From Streptomyces caatingaensis (GTDB taxonomy: Bacteria > Actinomycetota > Actinomycetes > Streptomycetales > Streptomycetaceae), in the NCBI RefSeq assembly GCF_001187435.1, contig NZ_LFXA01000009.1, positions 310,001 through 374,000 of the forward strand: a DNA stretch of 64,000 nucleotides. Direction: 5' to 3'. Under the pieces are notes generated by a model that saw nothing but the letters and a program-made list of their open reading frames with translations, was not told the origin of the DNA and did not search any database. Below, piece by piece: positions 15,836 through 24,100 of the stretch. Position numbers and translations under genes: made by a program. Numbering within the stretch: the stretch's first letter is position 1; each line of letters starts with the position of its first letter.

Positions 15836-17428
15836 ATCGAAGCGTCACAGGAGTCCAGCGGTACCACCGCCCCCGCGGTGGAACTCGCCGGCATCACCAA
15901 GCGGTTCCCCGGAGTCGTGGCCAACCACGACATCCACCTCACGGTCCGCCGCGGCACCGTCCACGCCCTCTGCGGCGAGAACGGTGCCGGCAAGTCCACC
16001 CTGATGAAGATCCTCTACGGCATGCAGAAGCCGGACGAGGGCACGATCACCCTCGACGGGGAGCAGGTCAGCCTGCACTCGCCGGCCGACGCCATCGCGC
16101 GCGGCATCGGCATGGTGCACCAGCACTTCATGCTGGCCGACAACCTCACCGTCCTGGAGAACGTCGTCCTCGGCGCCGAGAAGCTGCACGGCATCGGCGC
16201 CAGGGCCCGCGCGAGGATCAAGGAGATCTCCGACGCGTACGGGCTGGGCGTGCGTCCGGACGTCCTCGTCGAGGACCTCGGCGTCGCCGACCGCCAGCGC
16301 GTGGAGATCCTCAAGGTCCTCTACCGCGGCGCCCGGACGCTCATCCTCGACGAGCCGACCGCGGTCCTGGTGCCGCAGGAGGTCAGCGCGCTCTTCGACA
16401 ACCTGCGCGAGCTCAAGTCCGAGGGCCTGACCGTCATCTTCATCTCGCACAAGCTCGGCGAGGTGCTCTCCGTCGCGGACGACATCACCGTCATCCGCCG
16501 CGGCACCACCGTCGGCACCGCGGTCCCCAGCGAGACCACGCCCAAGCAGCTCGCGGAGCTGATGGTCGGCGAGGAACTGCCCTCGCCGGAGACCCGTGAG
16601 TCCACCGTCACCGACACCCCGATGCTCACCGTCGAGGGCCTGCACCTGTCGGCCACCGACTCCGACGGCGTGGTGCGCACGGTGCTGGACGGCATCGAGT
16701 TCACCATCCACAAGGGCGAAGTCCTGGGCCTCGCGGGCGTGGAGGGCAACGGCCAGGCCGAACTCGTCGAAGCGATCATGGGCATGCGCGACCCGGACGC
16801 CGGCACCGTCACGCTCGACGGCGCCGAGATCACCCACGCGCCCACCCGCAAGCGGCGCGAGGGCGGCATCGGCTACATCCCCGAGGACCGCCACCGGCAC
16901 GGCCTGCTGCTGGAGGCCCCGCTGTGGGAGAACCGCATCCTGGGCCACGTCACCGAGAAGCCCAACAGCAAGGGCTTCTTCCTCGACAACAAGGCGGCGC
17001 GCGCCGACACCGAGCGGATCGTCCGCGACTTCGACGTCCGCACCCCCGGCATCGAGGTCACCGCGGCCTCGCTCTCCGGCGGCAACCAGCAGAAGCTGAT
17101 CGTCGGCCGCGAGATGAGCCACCACCCCAAGCTGCTGATCGCCGCGCACCCCACCCGGGGCGTGGACGTCGGCGCCCAGGCGCAGATCTGGGACCAGATC
17201 CGCGAGGCGCGCCGCGAGGGGCTCGCGGTGCTGCTGATCTCCGCCGACCTGGACGAGCTGATCGGGCTCTCCGACACCCTGCGGGTGATGTTCCGCGGCC
17301 GCCTGGTCGCCGACGCCGACCCCGCCACCATCACCCCGGAGGAGTTGGGCTCGGCCATGACCGGCGCCGCTACCGGCCACCTGGAGCACGAGGAGCACGA
17401 GGAGAGCGAAGGGGGCGAGTCCAAGTGA
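15836..17428 (+). CDS. Nucleoside ABC transporter ATPase (probable ATC start)
   Basis: Double ATPase of the RbsA/NupA type, about 530 aa. The first cassette has Walker A GENGAGKST and Walker B LILDEPT. The second has a degenerate Walker A (GVEGNGQAE), signature LSGGNQQK and LLIAAHPTRGVD, as usual in sugar/nucleoside importers. The first canonical start, GTG 15878, has no ribosome binding site. A strong GAGGAG (15822-15827) sits 8 nt before an in-frame ATC at 15836, and no ATG, GTG or TTG lies between that point and the stop at 15773. ATC 15836 is therefore chosen. The stop overlaps the next gene by 4 bp. Confidence 0.9.
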   Translation: MEASQESSGTTAPAVELAGITKRFPGVVANHDIHLTVRRGTVHALCGENGAGKSTLMKILYGMQKPDEGTITLDGEQVSLHSPADAIARGIGMVHQHFMLADNLTVLENVVLGAEKLHGIGARARARIKEISDAYGLGVRPDVLVEDLGVADRQRVEILKVLYRGARTLILDEPTAVLVPQEVSALFDNLRELKSEGLTVIFISHKLGEVLSVADDITVIRRGTTVGTAVPSETTPKQLAELMVGEELPSPETRESTVTDTPMLTVEGLHLSATDSDGVVRTVLDGIEFTIHKGEVLGLAGVEGNGQAELVEAIMGMRDPDAGTVTLDGAEITHAPTRKRREGGIGYIPEDRHRHGLLLEAPLWENRILGHVTEKPNSKGFFLDNKAARADTERIVRDFDVRTPGIEVTAASLSGGNQQKLIVGREMSHHPKLLIAAHPTRGVDVGAQAQIWDQIREARREGLAVLLISADLDELIGLSDTLRVMFRGRLVADADPATITPEELGSAMTGAATGHLEHEEHEESEGGESK

Positions 17429-18534
17429 TCAAGAAGTTCGACAGGAACAAGGTCGTCCTGGCCGTCGCCGCCCCGCTCCTGGCGATCGTGGCCGCCATCG
17501 CGATCACCTCCGTCATCATCGCGGCGACGGGCAAGGACCCCTTCCACGCCTACCAGGTGATGGTGGACTTCGGCTCGAAGAGCGACAGCCAGGTCTGGAT
17601 CATCAACAAGGCGACGCCGTACTACCTTTCCGCGCTGGCCGTGGCCATCGGCTTCCGGATGAACCTCTTCAACATCGGTGTCGACGGCCAGTACCGCATC
17701 GCGGCCTTCTTCGCCGCCGTCGTCGGCGGGGCGCTCACCCTGCCCGGCATCGTCCAGATCCCGGTGATCATCATCGTGGCGATGGCGGTCGGCGCGGTCT
17801 GGGCCGGCATCGCCGGCCTGCTGAAGACCACCCGCGGCGTCAACGAGGTGATCAGCACGATCATGCTCAACGCCATCGGCGCCTCGGTCATCGGCTACTT
17901 CCTCCAGGACGGCCGGCTGGCGAAGAAGGAGGGCAACCTGATCCACACGCCCTACCTGCCGGACTCCGCGCACTTCTTCGAGATCCCGACGACGCCCAAG
18001 CCCGTCTACGGCTTCGTCGTGATCGCCGCCGTCGCCGGTCTCGCCTACTGGTTCCTGCTGGGCCGCACCCGCTTCGGCTTCGACCTGCGCACCGTCGGCC
18101 GGTCCGAGTCGGCGGCCCAGGCGAGCGGTGTGAGCGTCAAGCGCATGGTCGTCACCTCGATGGTGCTCTCGGGTGCCGTCGCCGGCCTCGTCGGCATGCC
18201 GACCCTGCTCGGCGTCTCGTACAACTACGGCACCGACTTCCCCACCGGCATCGGCTTCACCGGTATCGCCATCGCGCTGCTCGGCCGCAACCACCCCGTC
18301 GGCATGGCGCTCGGCGCCCTGCTCTGGGGCTTCCTCGAACGCACCGGCACCCAGCTCGAGTTCGAGGGCTACGCGCAGGAGATCGTCGGCGTGATCCAGG
18401 GCGTCATCGTCCTCTGCGTCGTCATCGCCTACGAGATCGTGCGGCGCTACGGCCTCAAGACCCAGCAGCGCAAGGTCGGCGAGGAGCTCGCCGCCCGGGC
18501 GCGCAAGAGCGACAAGGCGGAGGCAGCCGCATGA
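17425..18534 (+). CDS. Nucleoside ABC transporter permease 1
   Basis: Membrane permease of 369 aa of the BPD_transp_2 family (NupB/YufP type), with about nine hydrophobic segments and the motif FNIGVDGQYRIAAF and the cytoplasmic EAA-like loop GRSESAAQASGV. It forms the translocation channel with the following permease. The GTG at 17425 overlaps the ATPase stop (GTGA) and has GAAGGGGG upstream; its own stop overlaps the next start (ATGA). Confidence 0.93.
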   Translation: MIKKFDRNKVVLAVAAPLLAIVAAIAITSVIIAATGKDPFHAYQVMVDFGSKSDSQVWIINKATPYYLSALAVAIGFRMNLFNIGVDGQYRIAAFFAAVVGGALTLPGIVQIPVIIIVAMAVGAVWAGIAGLLKTTRGVNEVISTIMLNAIGASVIGYFLQDGRLAKKEGNLIHTPYLPDSAHFFEIPTTPKPVYGFVVIAAVAGLAYWFLLGRTRFGFDLRTVGRSESAAQASGVSVKRMVVTSMVLSGAVAGLVGMPTLLGVSYNYGTDFPTGIGFTGIAIALLGRNHPVGMALGALLWGFLERTGTQLEFEGYAQEIVGVIQGVIVLCVVIAYEIVRRYGLKTQQRKVGEELAARARKSDKAEAAA

Positions 18535-19820
18535 GTACGACCTTCACCTCCGGTCTCGCCGAACGGCTGACCGGCAAGAACAAGGGCGACGGCGGCCGGC
18601 GCCTCACCTACCCGGTGGTCCTGCTGATCATCGCGGGCGGACTGATCCTCCTCTCCGCGCTGCGGGCGCTCACCGGCGCCGACGACCTGACCAGCTCGGG
18701 CCAGTTCGGCTCCGCGCTGGCGGCGGCCGTGCCGATCGGCCTCGCCGGCCTCGGCGGACTGTGGGCCGAGCGCGCGGGCGTGGTCAACATCGGCCTCGAA
18801 GGCATGATGATGCTCGGCGCCTTCGCCGCCGGCTGGATGGGCTGGCAGCACGGCCCCTGGCTGGCGGCCGTCGCCGGCGTCGTCGGCGGCGCGCTCGGCG
18901 GTCTCATCCACGCCGTCGCCACTGTCACCTTCGGCGTGGACCACATCATCTCCGGTGTGGCCATGAACATCCTGGCCCTGGGCGTCACCCAGTACTTCGC
19001 CAAGCTCTGGTTCGGCGCCGAGGGCAGCGAGGCCCAGCGGGCCGGCGGCAACGACAAGCAGTCGCCCGTCATGGACAACATGCCGGACTTCTCCGTCCCC
19101 GGCCTGTCCGGCTGGCTCCAGTCCGTCGAGAAGCACCACTGGTTCCTCGTCTCCGACGTCGCCGGCGTCCTGCGCGGCCTCGTCACCGACGTCTCCTGGC
19201 TGACGATCGTCGCGGCGCTGCTCTTCGCCGGCACCTTCTTCGTGCTCTGGCGCTCGGCCTTCGGCCTGCGCCTGCGCTCCTGCGGCGAGAGCCCGGTGGC
19301 CGCCGAGTCCCTCGGCGTGAACGTCTACACCTACAAGTACGCGGCCGTCGTCGTCTCCGGCGCCATGGCCGGCCTCGGCGGCGCGTTCCTCGCCATCGGC
19401 ACGCACATGTACTCCGACGGCCAGACCGGCGGGCGCGGCTACATCGGCCTCGCCACGATGATCTCCGGCAACTGGCGGCCGGGCGGCGTGGCCATGAGCG
19501 CCGGCCTGTTCGGCTTCATGGACAGCCTCCAGCTCCGCTCCGGCGGCCCGACCGTCCACGCGCTGCTGCTCCTCATCGCGGTGCTCCTCGTCGGCTTCGC
19601 GGCCTGGCGCTTCAAGAGCGGCAAGGTCAGGCCGGCGATCGGGGCGGCCGTGGTGGCCGCGCTGCTGTTCGTCTGGTTCGCGCTGACGAAGACGGTGCCG
19701 CTGGAGTTCGTGGACGCCACGCCGTACGTCGTCACGCTGCTGGTGCTGTCGCTGTTCTCGCAACGGCTGCGCATGCCGAAGGCGGACGGCAAGCCCTACC
19801 GGAAGGGACAGGGCAAGTGA
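18531..19820 (+). CDS. Nucleoside ABC transporter permease 2
   Basis: Second BPD_transp_2 permease, 429 aa (NupC/YufQ type). Characteristic loops are WAERAGVVNIGLEGMMMLGA and RSCGESPVAAESLGVNVYTY. It is longer than typical (about 310-430 aa) because of an N-terminal cytoplasmic stretch and a polar insert near residues 165-200. The ATG overlaps the upstream stop and its stop overlaps the cdd start, tying transport to the first catabolic step. Confidence 0.93.
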   Translation: MSTTFTSGLAERLTGKNKGDGGRRLTYPVVLLIIAGGLILLSALRALTGADDLTSSGQFGSALAAAVPIGLAGLGGLWAERAGVVNIGLEGMMMLGAFAAGWMGWQHGPWLAAVAGVVGGALGGLIHAVATVTFGVDHIISGVAMNILALGVTQYFAKLWFGAEGSEAQRAGGNDKQSPVMDNMPDFSVPGLSGWLQSVEKHHWFLVSDVAGVLRGLVTDVSWLTIVAALLFAGTFFVLWRSAFGLRLRSCGESPVAAESLGVNVYTYKYAAVVVSGAMAGLGGAFLAIGTHMYSDGQTGGRGYIGLATMISGNWRPGGVAMSAGLFGFMDSLQLRSGGPTVHALLLLIAVLLVGFAAWRFKSGKVRPAIGAAVVAALLFVWFALTKTVPLEFVDATPYVVTLLVLSLFSQRLRMPKADGKPYRKGQGK

Positions 19821-20212
19821 CCTCTCCCCAGCTCTGGGAGGACCTGCGCGCGCACGCCCGGGACGCCATGTCCCGGGCCTACGCCCCGTACTCCGGCTTT
19901 CCCGTCGGTGCCGCGGCCGTCGTCGACGACGGCCGCGTGGTCACCGGCTGCAACGTGGAGAACGCGGCGTACGGCGTCGCCCTGTGCGCCGAGTGCGGCC
20001 TGATCTCCGCCCTCTTCTCCTCCGGCGGCGGCCGGCTCACCGCCTTCACCTGCTGCGACCGCCACGGCAACGTCCTCATGCCGTGCGGCCGCTGCCGCCA
20101 GCTCCTGTGGGAGCACGGCGGGCCGGAGCTGGAGGTCGACACGGCCTCGGGCGTCCGCCCGCTGGCGGAGCTGCTGCCGGATGCGTTTGGGCCCGCCGAC
20201 CTGAATCGTTGA
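19817..20212 (+). CDS. cdd: Cytidine deaminase
   Basis: Homotetrameric-type cytidine deaminase, 131 aa, converting cytidine and deoxycytidine to uridine and deoxyuridine. The active site NVENAAYG (46-53), the proton shuttle Glu59 in CAEC and zinc ligands Cys57, Cys90 and Cys93 (PCGRCRQ) are all present. GTG 19817 overlaps the permease stop. It belongs to the transporter operon and would be controlled by the operator at 15761. Confidence 0.95.
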   Translation: MTSPQLWEDLRAHARDAMSRAYAPYSGFPVGAAAVVDDGRVVTGCNVENAAYGVALCAECGLISALFSSGGGRLTAFTCCDRHGNVLMPCGRCRQLLWEHGGPELEVDTASGVRPLAELLPDAFGPADLNR

Positions 20213-20216
20213 AGAT

Positions 20217-20292
20217 GTCCTCAAGCGCCGGACGGGAGGGGCTGCGGCCCAGCCCGTCCGGGTCACTTTCCGACCCCGGGAAGACTGAGGAC
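20217..20292. repeat. Streptomyces-type dispersed palindromic repeat
   Basis: GTCCTCAAGCGCCGGACGGG opens an imperfect palindrome. The inner stem pairs 20228-20236 with 20253-20261 (CCGGACGGG/CCCGTCCGG), and the outer arms GTCCTCA (20217-20223) and TGAGGAC (20286-20292) also pair. This TCAAGCGCCGGACGGG element is familiar from intergenic regions throughout Streptomyces genomes. Here it separates cdd from deoA and may act as a processing or attenuation hairpin. Confidence 0.75.
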
Positions 20293-20317
20293 GCACGAAC
20301 CTAAGGAAAATGTGCTG

Positions 20318-21595
20318 ATGGACGCCATTTCCGTCATCCGCGCCAAGCGCGACCGCGGCCGTCTGACCGACGAGCAGATCGACTGGATGATCGACGCCTA
20401 CACCCGGGGCGAGGTCGCCGACGAGCAGATGTCCGCGCTCGCCATGGCGATCCTGCTCAACGGCATGGACCGCGCGGAGATCGCCCGCTGGACGGCGGCG
20501 ATGATCAAGTCCGGCGAGCGCATGGACTTCTCGTCCCTGCCGGTGCCGACGGCCGACAAGCACTCGACGGGCGGCGTCGGCGACAAGATCACCCTGCCGC
20601 TCGCCCCGCTGGTCGCCGCCTGCGGCGCGGCCGTCCCGCAGCTCTCCGGCCGCGGCCTCGGCCACACCGGCGGCACGCTGGACAAGCTGGAGTCCATCCC
20701 CGGCTGGCGCGCCCTCCTCTCCAACGACGAGATGATGGACGTGCTGCGGAACGTCGGCTCCGTCATCTGCGCGGCCGGCGACGGCCTGGCCCCCGCCGAC
20801 AAGAAGCTCTACGCGCTCCGCGACGTCACGGGCACCGTCGAGGCCATCCCCCTGATCGCCTCCTCGATCATGTCCAAGAAGATCGCCGAGGGCACCGGCT
20901 CGCTGGTCCTGGACGTCAAGGTCGGCTCCGGCGCGTTCATGAAGAACATCGAGGACGCGCGCGAGCTCGCCTCCACGATGGTCGGCCTCGGCACCGACCA
21001 CGGCGTCAAGACCGTGGCCCTGCTCACCGACATGTCGACCCCGCTCGGCCTCACCGCGGGCAACGCGCTGGAGGTCCGCGAGTCGGTCGAGGTCCTCGCG
21101 GGCGGCGGCCCGGCGGACGTCGTCGAGCTCACCCTCGCCCTGGCGCGCGAGATGCTGACGGCCGCCGGCCTGCCCGACGCCGACCCGGCCAAGGCCCTCG
21201 CCGACGGCTCCGCGATGGACCACTGGCGCCGCATGATCGCCGCCCAGGGCGGCGACCCGGACGCCGCCCTCCCGGTCGCCCGCGAGCAGCACGTCGTCAC
21301 CGCCTCCGCCTCCGGCGTCCTCACCAAGCTCGACGCCTACGCCGTCGGCGTCTCCGCCTGGCGCCTCGGCGCCGGCCGCGCGCGCAAGGAGGACCCGGTG
21401 CAGGCCGGCGCGGGCATCGAGATGCACGCCAAGCCGGGCGACACCGTCACGGCGGGCCAGCCCCTCCTGACCCTCCACACGGACACCCCGGAGAAGTTCG
21501 ACTACGCCCTCGCGGCCCTGGAGGGCGGCGTCGACATCGCCCCCGCCGGAACGGACTTCACGCCGAACCCGATCGTGCTGGACCGCATCGCGTAG
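20318..21595 (+). CDS. deoA: Thymidine phosphorylase
   Basis: Pyrimidine nucleoside phosphorylase of 425 aa, cleaving thymidine or deoxyuridine to base and 2-deoxyribose 1-phosphate. The phosphate-binding KHSTGGVGDKI motif and the GRGLGHTGGTLDKLESIPG segment identify the family, and the C-terminal hammerhead domain is complete. The ATG at 20318 has AAGGA 10 nt upstream; an in-frame GTG at 20312 is a weaker choice. It is probably cotranscribed with cdd through the palindromic repeat. Confidence 0.95.
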   Translation: MDAISVIRAKRDRGRLTDEQIDWMIDAYTRGEVADEQMSALAMAILLNGMDRAEIARWTAAMIKSGERMDFSSLPVPTADKHSTGGVGDKITLPLAPLVAACGAAVPQLSGRGLGHTGGTLDKLESIPGWRALLSNDEMMDVLRNVGSVICAAGDGLAPADKKLYALRDVTGTVEAIPLIASSIMSKKIAEGTGSLVLDVKVGSGAFMKNIEDARELASTMVGLGTDHGVKTVALLTDMSTPLGLTAGNALEVRESVEVLAGGGPADVVELTLALAREMLTAAGLPDADPAKALADGSAMDHWRRMIAAQGGDPDAALPVAREQHVVTASASGVLTKLDAYAVGVSAWRLGAGRARKEDPVQAGAGIEMHAKPGDTVTAGQPLLTLHTDTPEKFDYALAALEGGVDIAPAGTDFTPNPIVLDRIA

Positions 21596-21638
21596 CCGCC
21601 GGGCGCGGCCCGGAAGAGGGCGCGTCCGGAGCGCAAAA

Positions 21639-21687
21639 CGGAGGGGCCGGTGCCCACCAGAACAGGTGATGGGCTCCGGCCCCTCCG
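21639..21687. terminator. Bidirectional terminator between deoA and MFS gene
   Basis: A 12-bp perfect stem pairs 21639-21650 with 21676-21687 (CGGAGGGGCCGG and its complement), and the loop can pair further. It sits between convergent stop codons. Confidence 0.75.
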
Positions 21688-21706
21688 GGTCCGTAGGGCG
21701 CGGGCC

Positions 21707-22999
21707 TTACGCCCGCACCGCCCGCGCCGTCGAACGGCGCTCCACGAGCGCCCGCCGCGTCGCGTACAGCGTGATCGCCCCCGCCGCCACCATGGCCACC
21801 AGGCCCAGGACGACCGTCCCGTCCCAGCCCCCGGCCCGGAAGGCGATGGCACCCACCGTGCCGCCCACCGACGAGCCGAGGTAGTACGCCGTCTGGTAGA
21901 GCGCCGACGCCTGGGCGCGGCCCGTCGTCGCCGTGCGGCTGACGGACGAGGAGGCGACCGCGTGCCCGGCGAAGAAGCCTCCCGTGATGAGCACGAGCCC
22001 CACCAGCACCGCCGCCAGCGAGGACGCCAGGGTCAGCAGGAGGCCGGCGGTGGTCGTGCCCATCGCCAGGTACAGGGCCCCGCGGCGGCCGAGGCGGCCC
22101 ACCAGCTTGCCGGCCGCGGCGGAGGAGACCGTGCCGACGAGGTAGACGAGGAAGATCGAGCCGACGAGGCCCGGCGGCAGGGAGAACGGCGCCTGGGCGA
22201 GGCGGTAGCCGATGACCGTGTAGACCGCGCCGAAGACGGTCATGAAGAGCGCGCCGATCAGGTACAGGCGGACCAGCAGCGGGTCGGACAGATGGTGCCC
22301 GAGCGTGCGCAGCAACGAACGGGGCGAGACCGAACCCGGCGTGAAGTGCCGCGCCTTGGGGATCAGCAGCCGGAAGGCCAGCGCGCAGAGCACCGCCAGG
22401 ACACCGACCGCCGCGAGGCCCGCGCGCCAGTTCCACGCCTGGGCCGTCCACCCGGCGAGGATCCGCCCGGACATGCCGCCGATCGCGTTGCCGGCCACGA
22501 ACAGCCCGACCGCGCCCACCAGCGCCTTGGGCCGGACCTCCTCCGCCAGGTAGGCCATCGCCGAGGCGGGGACGCCCGCCAGCGCGGCGCCCTGGAGGGC
22601 GCGCAGCGCCACCAGCCAGCCCAGGTCGGGGGCGAACGGCACCAGCAGCCCGACGAACGCGGCCACGCACAGCGCCGCCGTCATCGTCGCCCGCCGCCCG
22701 TACCGCTCGGAGAGGGCGCTCAGCGGCACGACCGCGAGCGCCAGCCCGCCGGTCGCCGCGGAGACGGTCCAGCTCGCCTGGTCGGCCGTCACCCCGAGCC
22801 CCTCGGAGAGGGCCGGCAGCAGGGCCTGCGTGGAGTAGAGGAGGGCGAACGTGGCGACGCCCGCGGCGAAGAGGGCGAAGCTCATCCGGCGGTAGCCGGA
22901 ACCGCCGGGCGCCAGGCGGGAGTCGGGAGCGGGGGACGACGAGGGGGAGGCACCCGCGCGCACGCTGGCGGCGGGTGCCCCGGTATCGGCAGGAGGCAT
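21707..22999 (-). CDS. MFS transporter (YnfM/12-TM drug efflux type)
   Basis: Major facilitator of 430 aa with twelve hydrophobic segments. The loop-2 motif LSERYGRRATM and a GNAIGGMSGR segment in TM5 resemble the YnfM/AraJ-like efflux branch. The substrate is unknown. The ATG at 22999 lies 6 nt after TACGGT (23011-23006), giving a leaderless transcript; GTG 23005 is less likely. It is divergent from a LysR gene, and an inverted repeat in the gap suggests control by that regulator. Confidence 0.87.
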   Translation of the reverse strand: MPPADTGAPAASVRAGASPSSSPAPDSRLAPGGSGYRRMSFALFAAGVATFALLYSTQALLPALSEGLGVTADQASWTVSAATGGLALAVVPLSALSERYGRRATMTAALCVAAFVGLLVPFAPDLGWLVALRALQGAALAGVPASAMAYLAEEVRPKALVGAVGLFVAGNAIGGMSGRILAGWTAQAWNWRAGLAAVGVLAVLCALAFRLLIPKARHFTPGSVSPRSLLRTLGHHLSDPLLVRLYLIGALFMTVFGAVYTVIGYRLAQAPFSLPPGLVGSIFLVYLVGTVSSAAAGKLVGRLGRRGALYLAMGTTTAGLLLTLASSLAAVLVGLVLITGGFFAGHAVASSSVSRTATTGRAQASALYQTAYYLGSSVGGTVGAIAFRAGGWDGTVVLGLVAMVAAGAITLYATRRALVERRSTARAVRA

Positions 23000-23036
23000 G
23001 ACCACACCGTAGGCACCCCGCGATAAATGCGTCCAA

Positions 23037-23067
23037 TGCATGGAACGGCCATAATCCATTCCATGCA
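23037..23067. promoter_or_regulatory. Inverted repeat in LysR/MFS divergent promoter
   Basis: TGCATGGAA (23037-23045) and TTCCATGCA (23059-23067) form a perfect 9-bp inverted repeat with a 13-bp spacer. It covers the CATAAT -10 and the start codon of the LysR gene and lies 26 bp above the MFS -10, a natural place for autorepression and divergent control. Confidence 0.65.
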
Positions 23068-24067
23068 GCATGAAACCAGGTCAGAGGCGCCTCTGTCACC
23101 AGTTGGCAACAGAAAAGACATTGGCGGAACTGTCGAATCCTTGACGGCCGGCATCGGCCCGGACTCCTGGGCGGCCACCCTCACCCCGCGCCTCGCGCAG
23201 TTCGCCGTCGTGGCCCGGCACGAGCACGTCACCCGCGCCGCGCGCCAGTTGGGGATGCCCCAGCCGACGCTCAGCCGTTCGCTGGCCCGCCTCGAGGAGG
23301 ACCTGGGCGTCGCGCTGTTCGCCCGGCACGGGCGGACGCTGTCGCTCACCGCCGCCGGCCGCACGTTCCTCGCCGCCGTGGAGCGCGCCCTGGCGGACGT
23401 GGACCGCGCCGCCGAGTCCGTACGCGCCGACGCCGACCCCGCCGCCGGCAAGGTCGCCTTCGGCTTCCTGCACACCATGGGCTCGGAGACCGTACCCGAG
23501 CTCATCCGCGCCTTCCGCGCCGACCACCCCCGCGTCCGCTTCCAACTCGTGCAGAACTACGGCGAGGCCATGATCGAGCGGCTCCGCGCCGGCGACCTCG
23601 ACCTCTGCCTCACCTCGCCCGTCCCCGACGCCCCCGACCTGGTCGCCCGCCGCCTCGACGAGCAGAAGCTGCGGCTCGTCGTGCCCGAGGACCACCCCCT
23701 GGCCGCCCGCCGCCGCATCCGCCTCGCCGAGGCCGCCGCCGAGCTCTTCGTCACCCTCGAACCGGGCTACGGACTGCGGCGGATCACCGACGCGCTCTGC
23801 GCCCAGGCCGGCTTCAGCCCGAAGATCGCCTTCGAGGGCGAGGACCCCGAGACGCTGCGCGGCCTGGTGGCCGCCGGCCTCGGCGTGGGCCTGCTGCCGC
23901 CGCCCGCCGTCCCGCGCCCCGGCGTCGTCGAACTCGCCGTCACCGCCCCGCGCGCCGTCCGCGAGATCGGCGTCGCCTGGCTGGACGGTCACCCCGACAC
24001 CCCGCCGGTCGCCGCCTTCAAACGCTTCCTGCTCTCACGCCGCGGCCAACTCCTCCTGCACCGCTGA
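23063..24067 (+). CDS. LysR-family transcriptional regulator
   Basis: LysR-type regulator of 334 aa. After about 45 extra N-terminal residues comes the winged HTH (FAVVARHEHVTRAARQLGMP, then QPTLSRSLARLEEDLG), followed by a LysR substrate-binding domain with GFLHTMGSETVPELI. The start is fixed by CATAAT (23050-23055) lying 7 nt before ATG 23063. It probably regulates the divergent MFS transporter. The long N-terminal extension is unusual for LysR proteins; a later start would leave no promoter at correct spacing. Confidence 0.88.
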   Translation: MQHETRSEAPLSPVGNRKDIGGTVESLTAGIGPDSWAATLTPRLAQFAVVARHEHVTRAARQLGMPQPTLSRSLARLEEDLGVALFARHGRTLSLTAAGRTFLAAVERALADVDRAAESVRADADPAAGKVAFGFLHTMGSETVPELIRAFRADHPRVRFQLVQNYGEAMIERLRAGDLDLCLTSPVPDAPDLVARRLDEQKLRLVVPEDHPLAARRRIRLAEAAAELFVTLEPGYGLRRITDALCAQAGFSPKIAFEGEDPETLRGLVAAGLGVGLLPPPAVPRPGVVELAVTAPRAVREIGVAWLDGHPDTPPVAAFKRFLLSRRGQLLLHR

Positions 24068-24100
24068 GGCATGGGCCGGGGGTCTCCCGGCCGCGTGCCC

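Noticed and set aside
20300..20330. GTG 20312 as the deoA start
   Set aside because: AAGGA would be only 4 nt away, whereas ATG 20318 has a normal 10-nt spacing and the typical family N-terminus.
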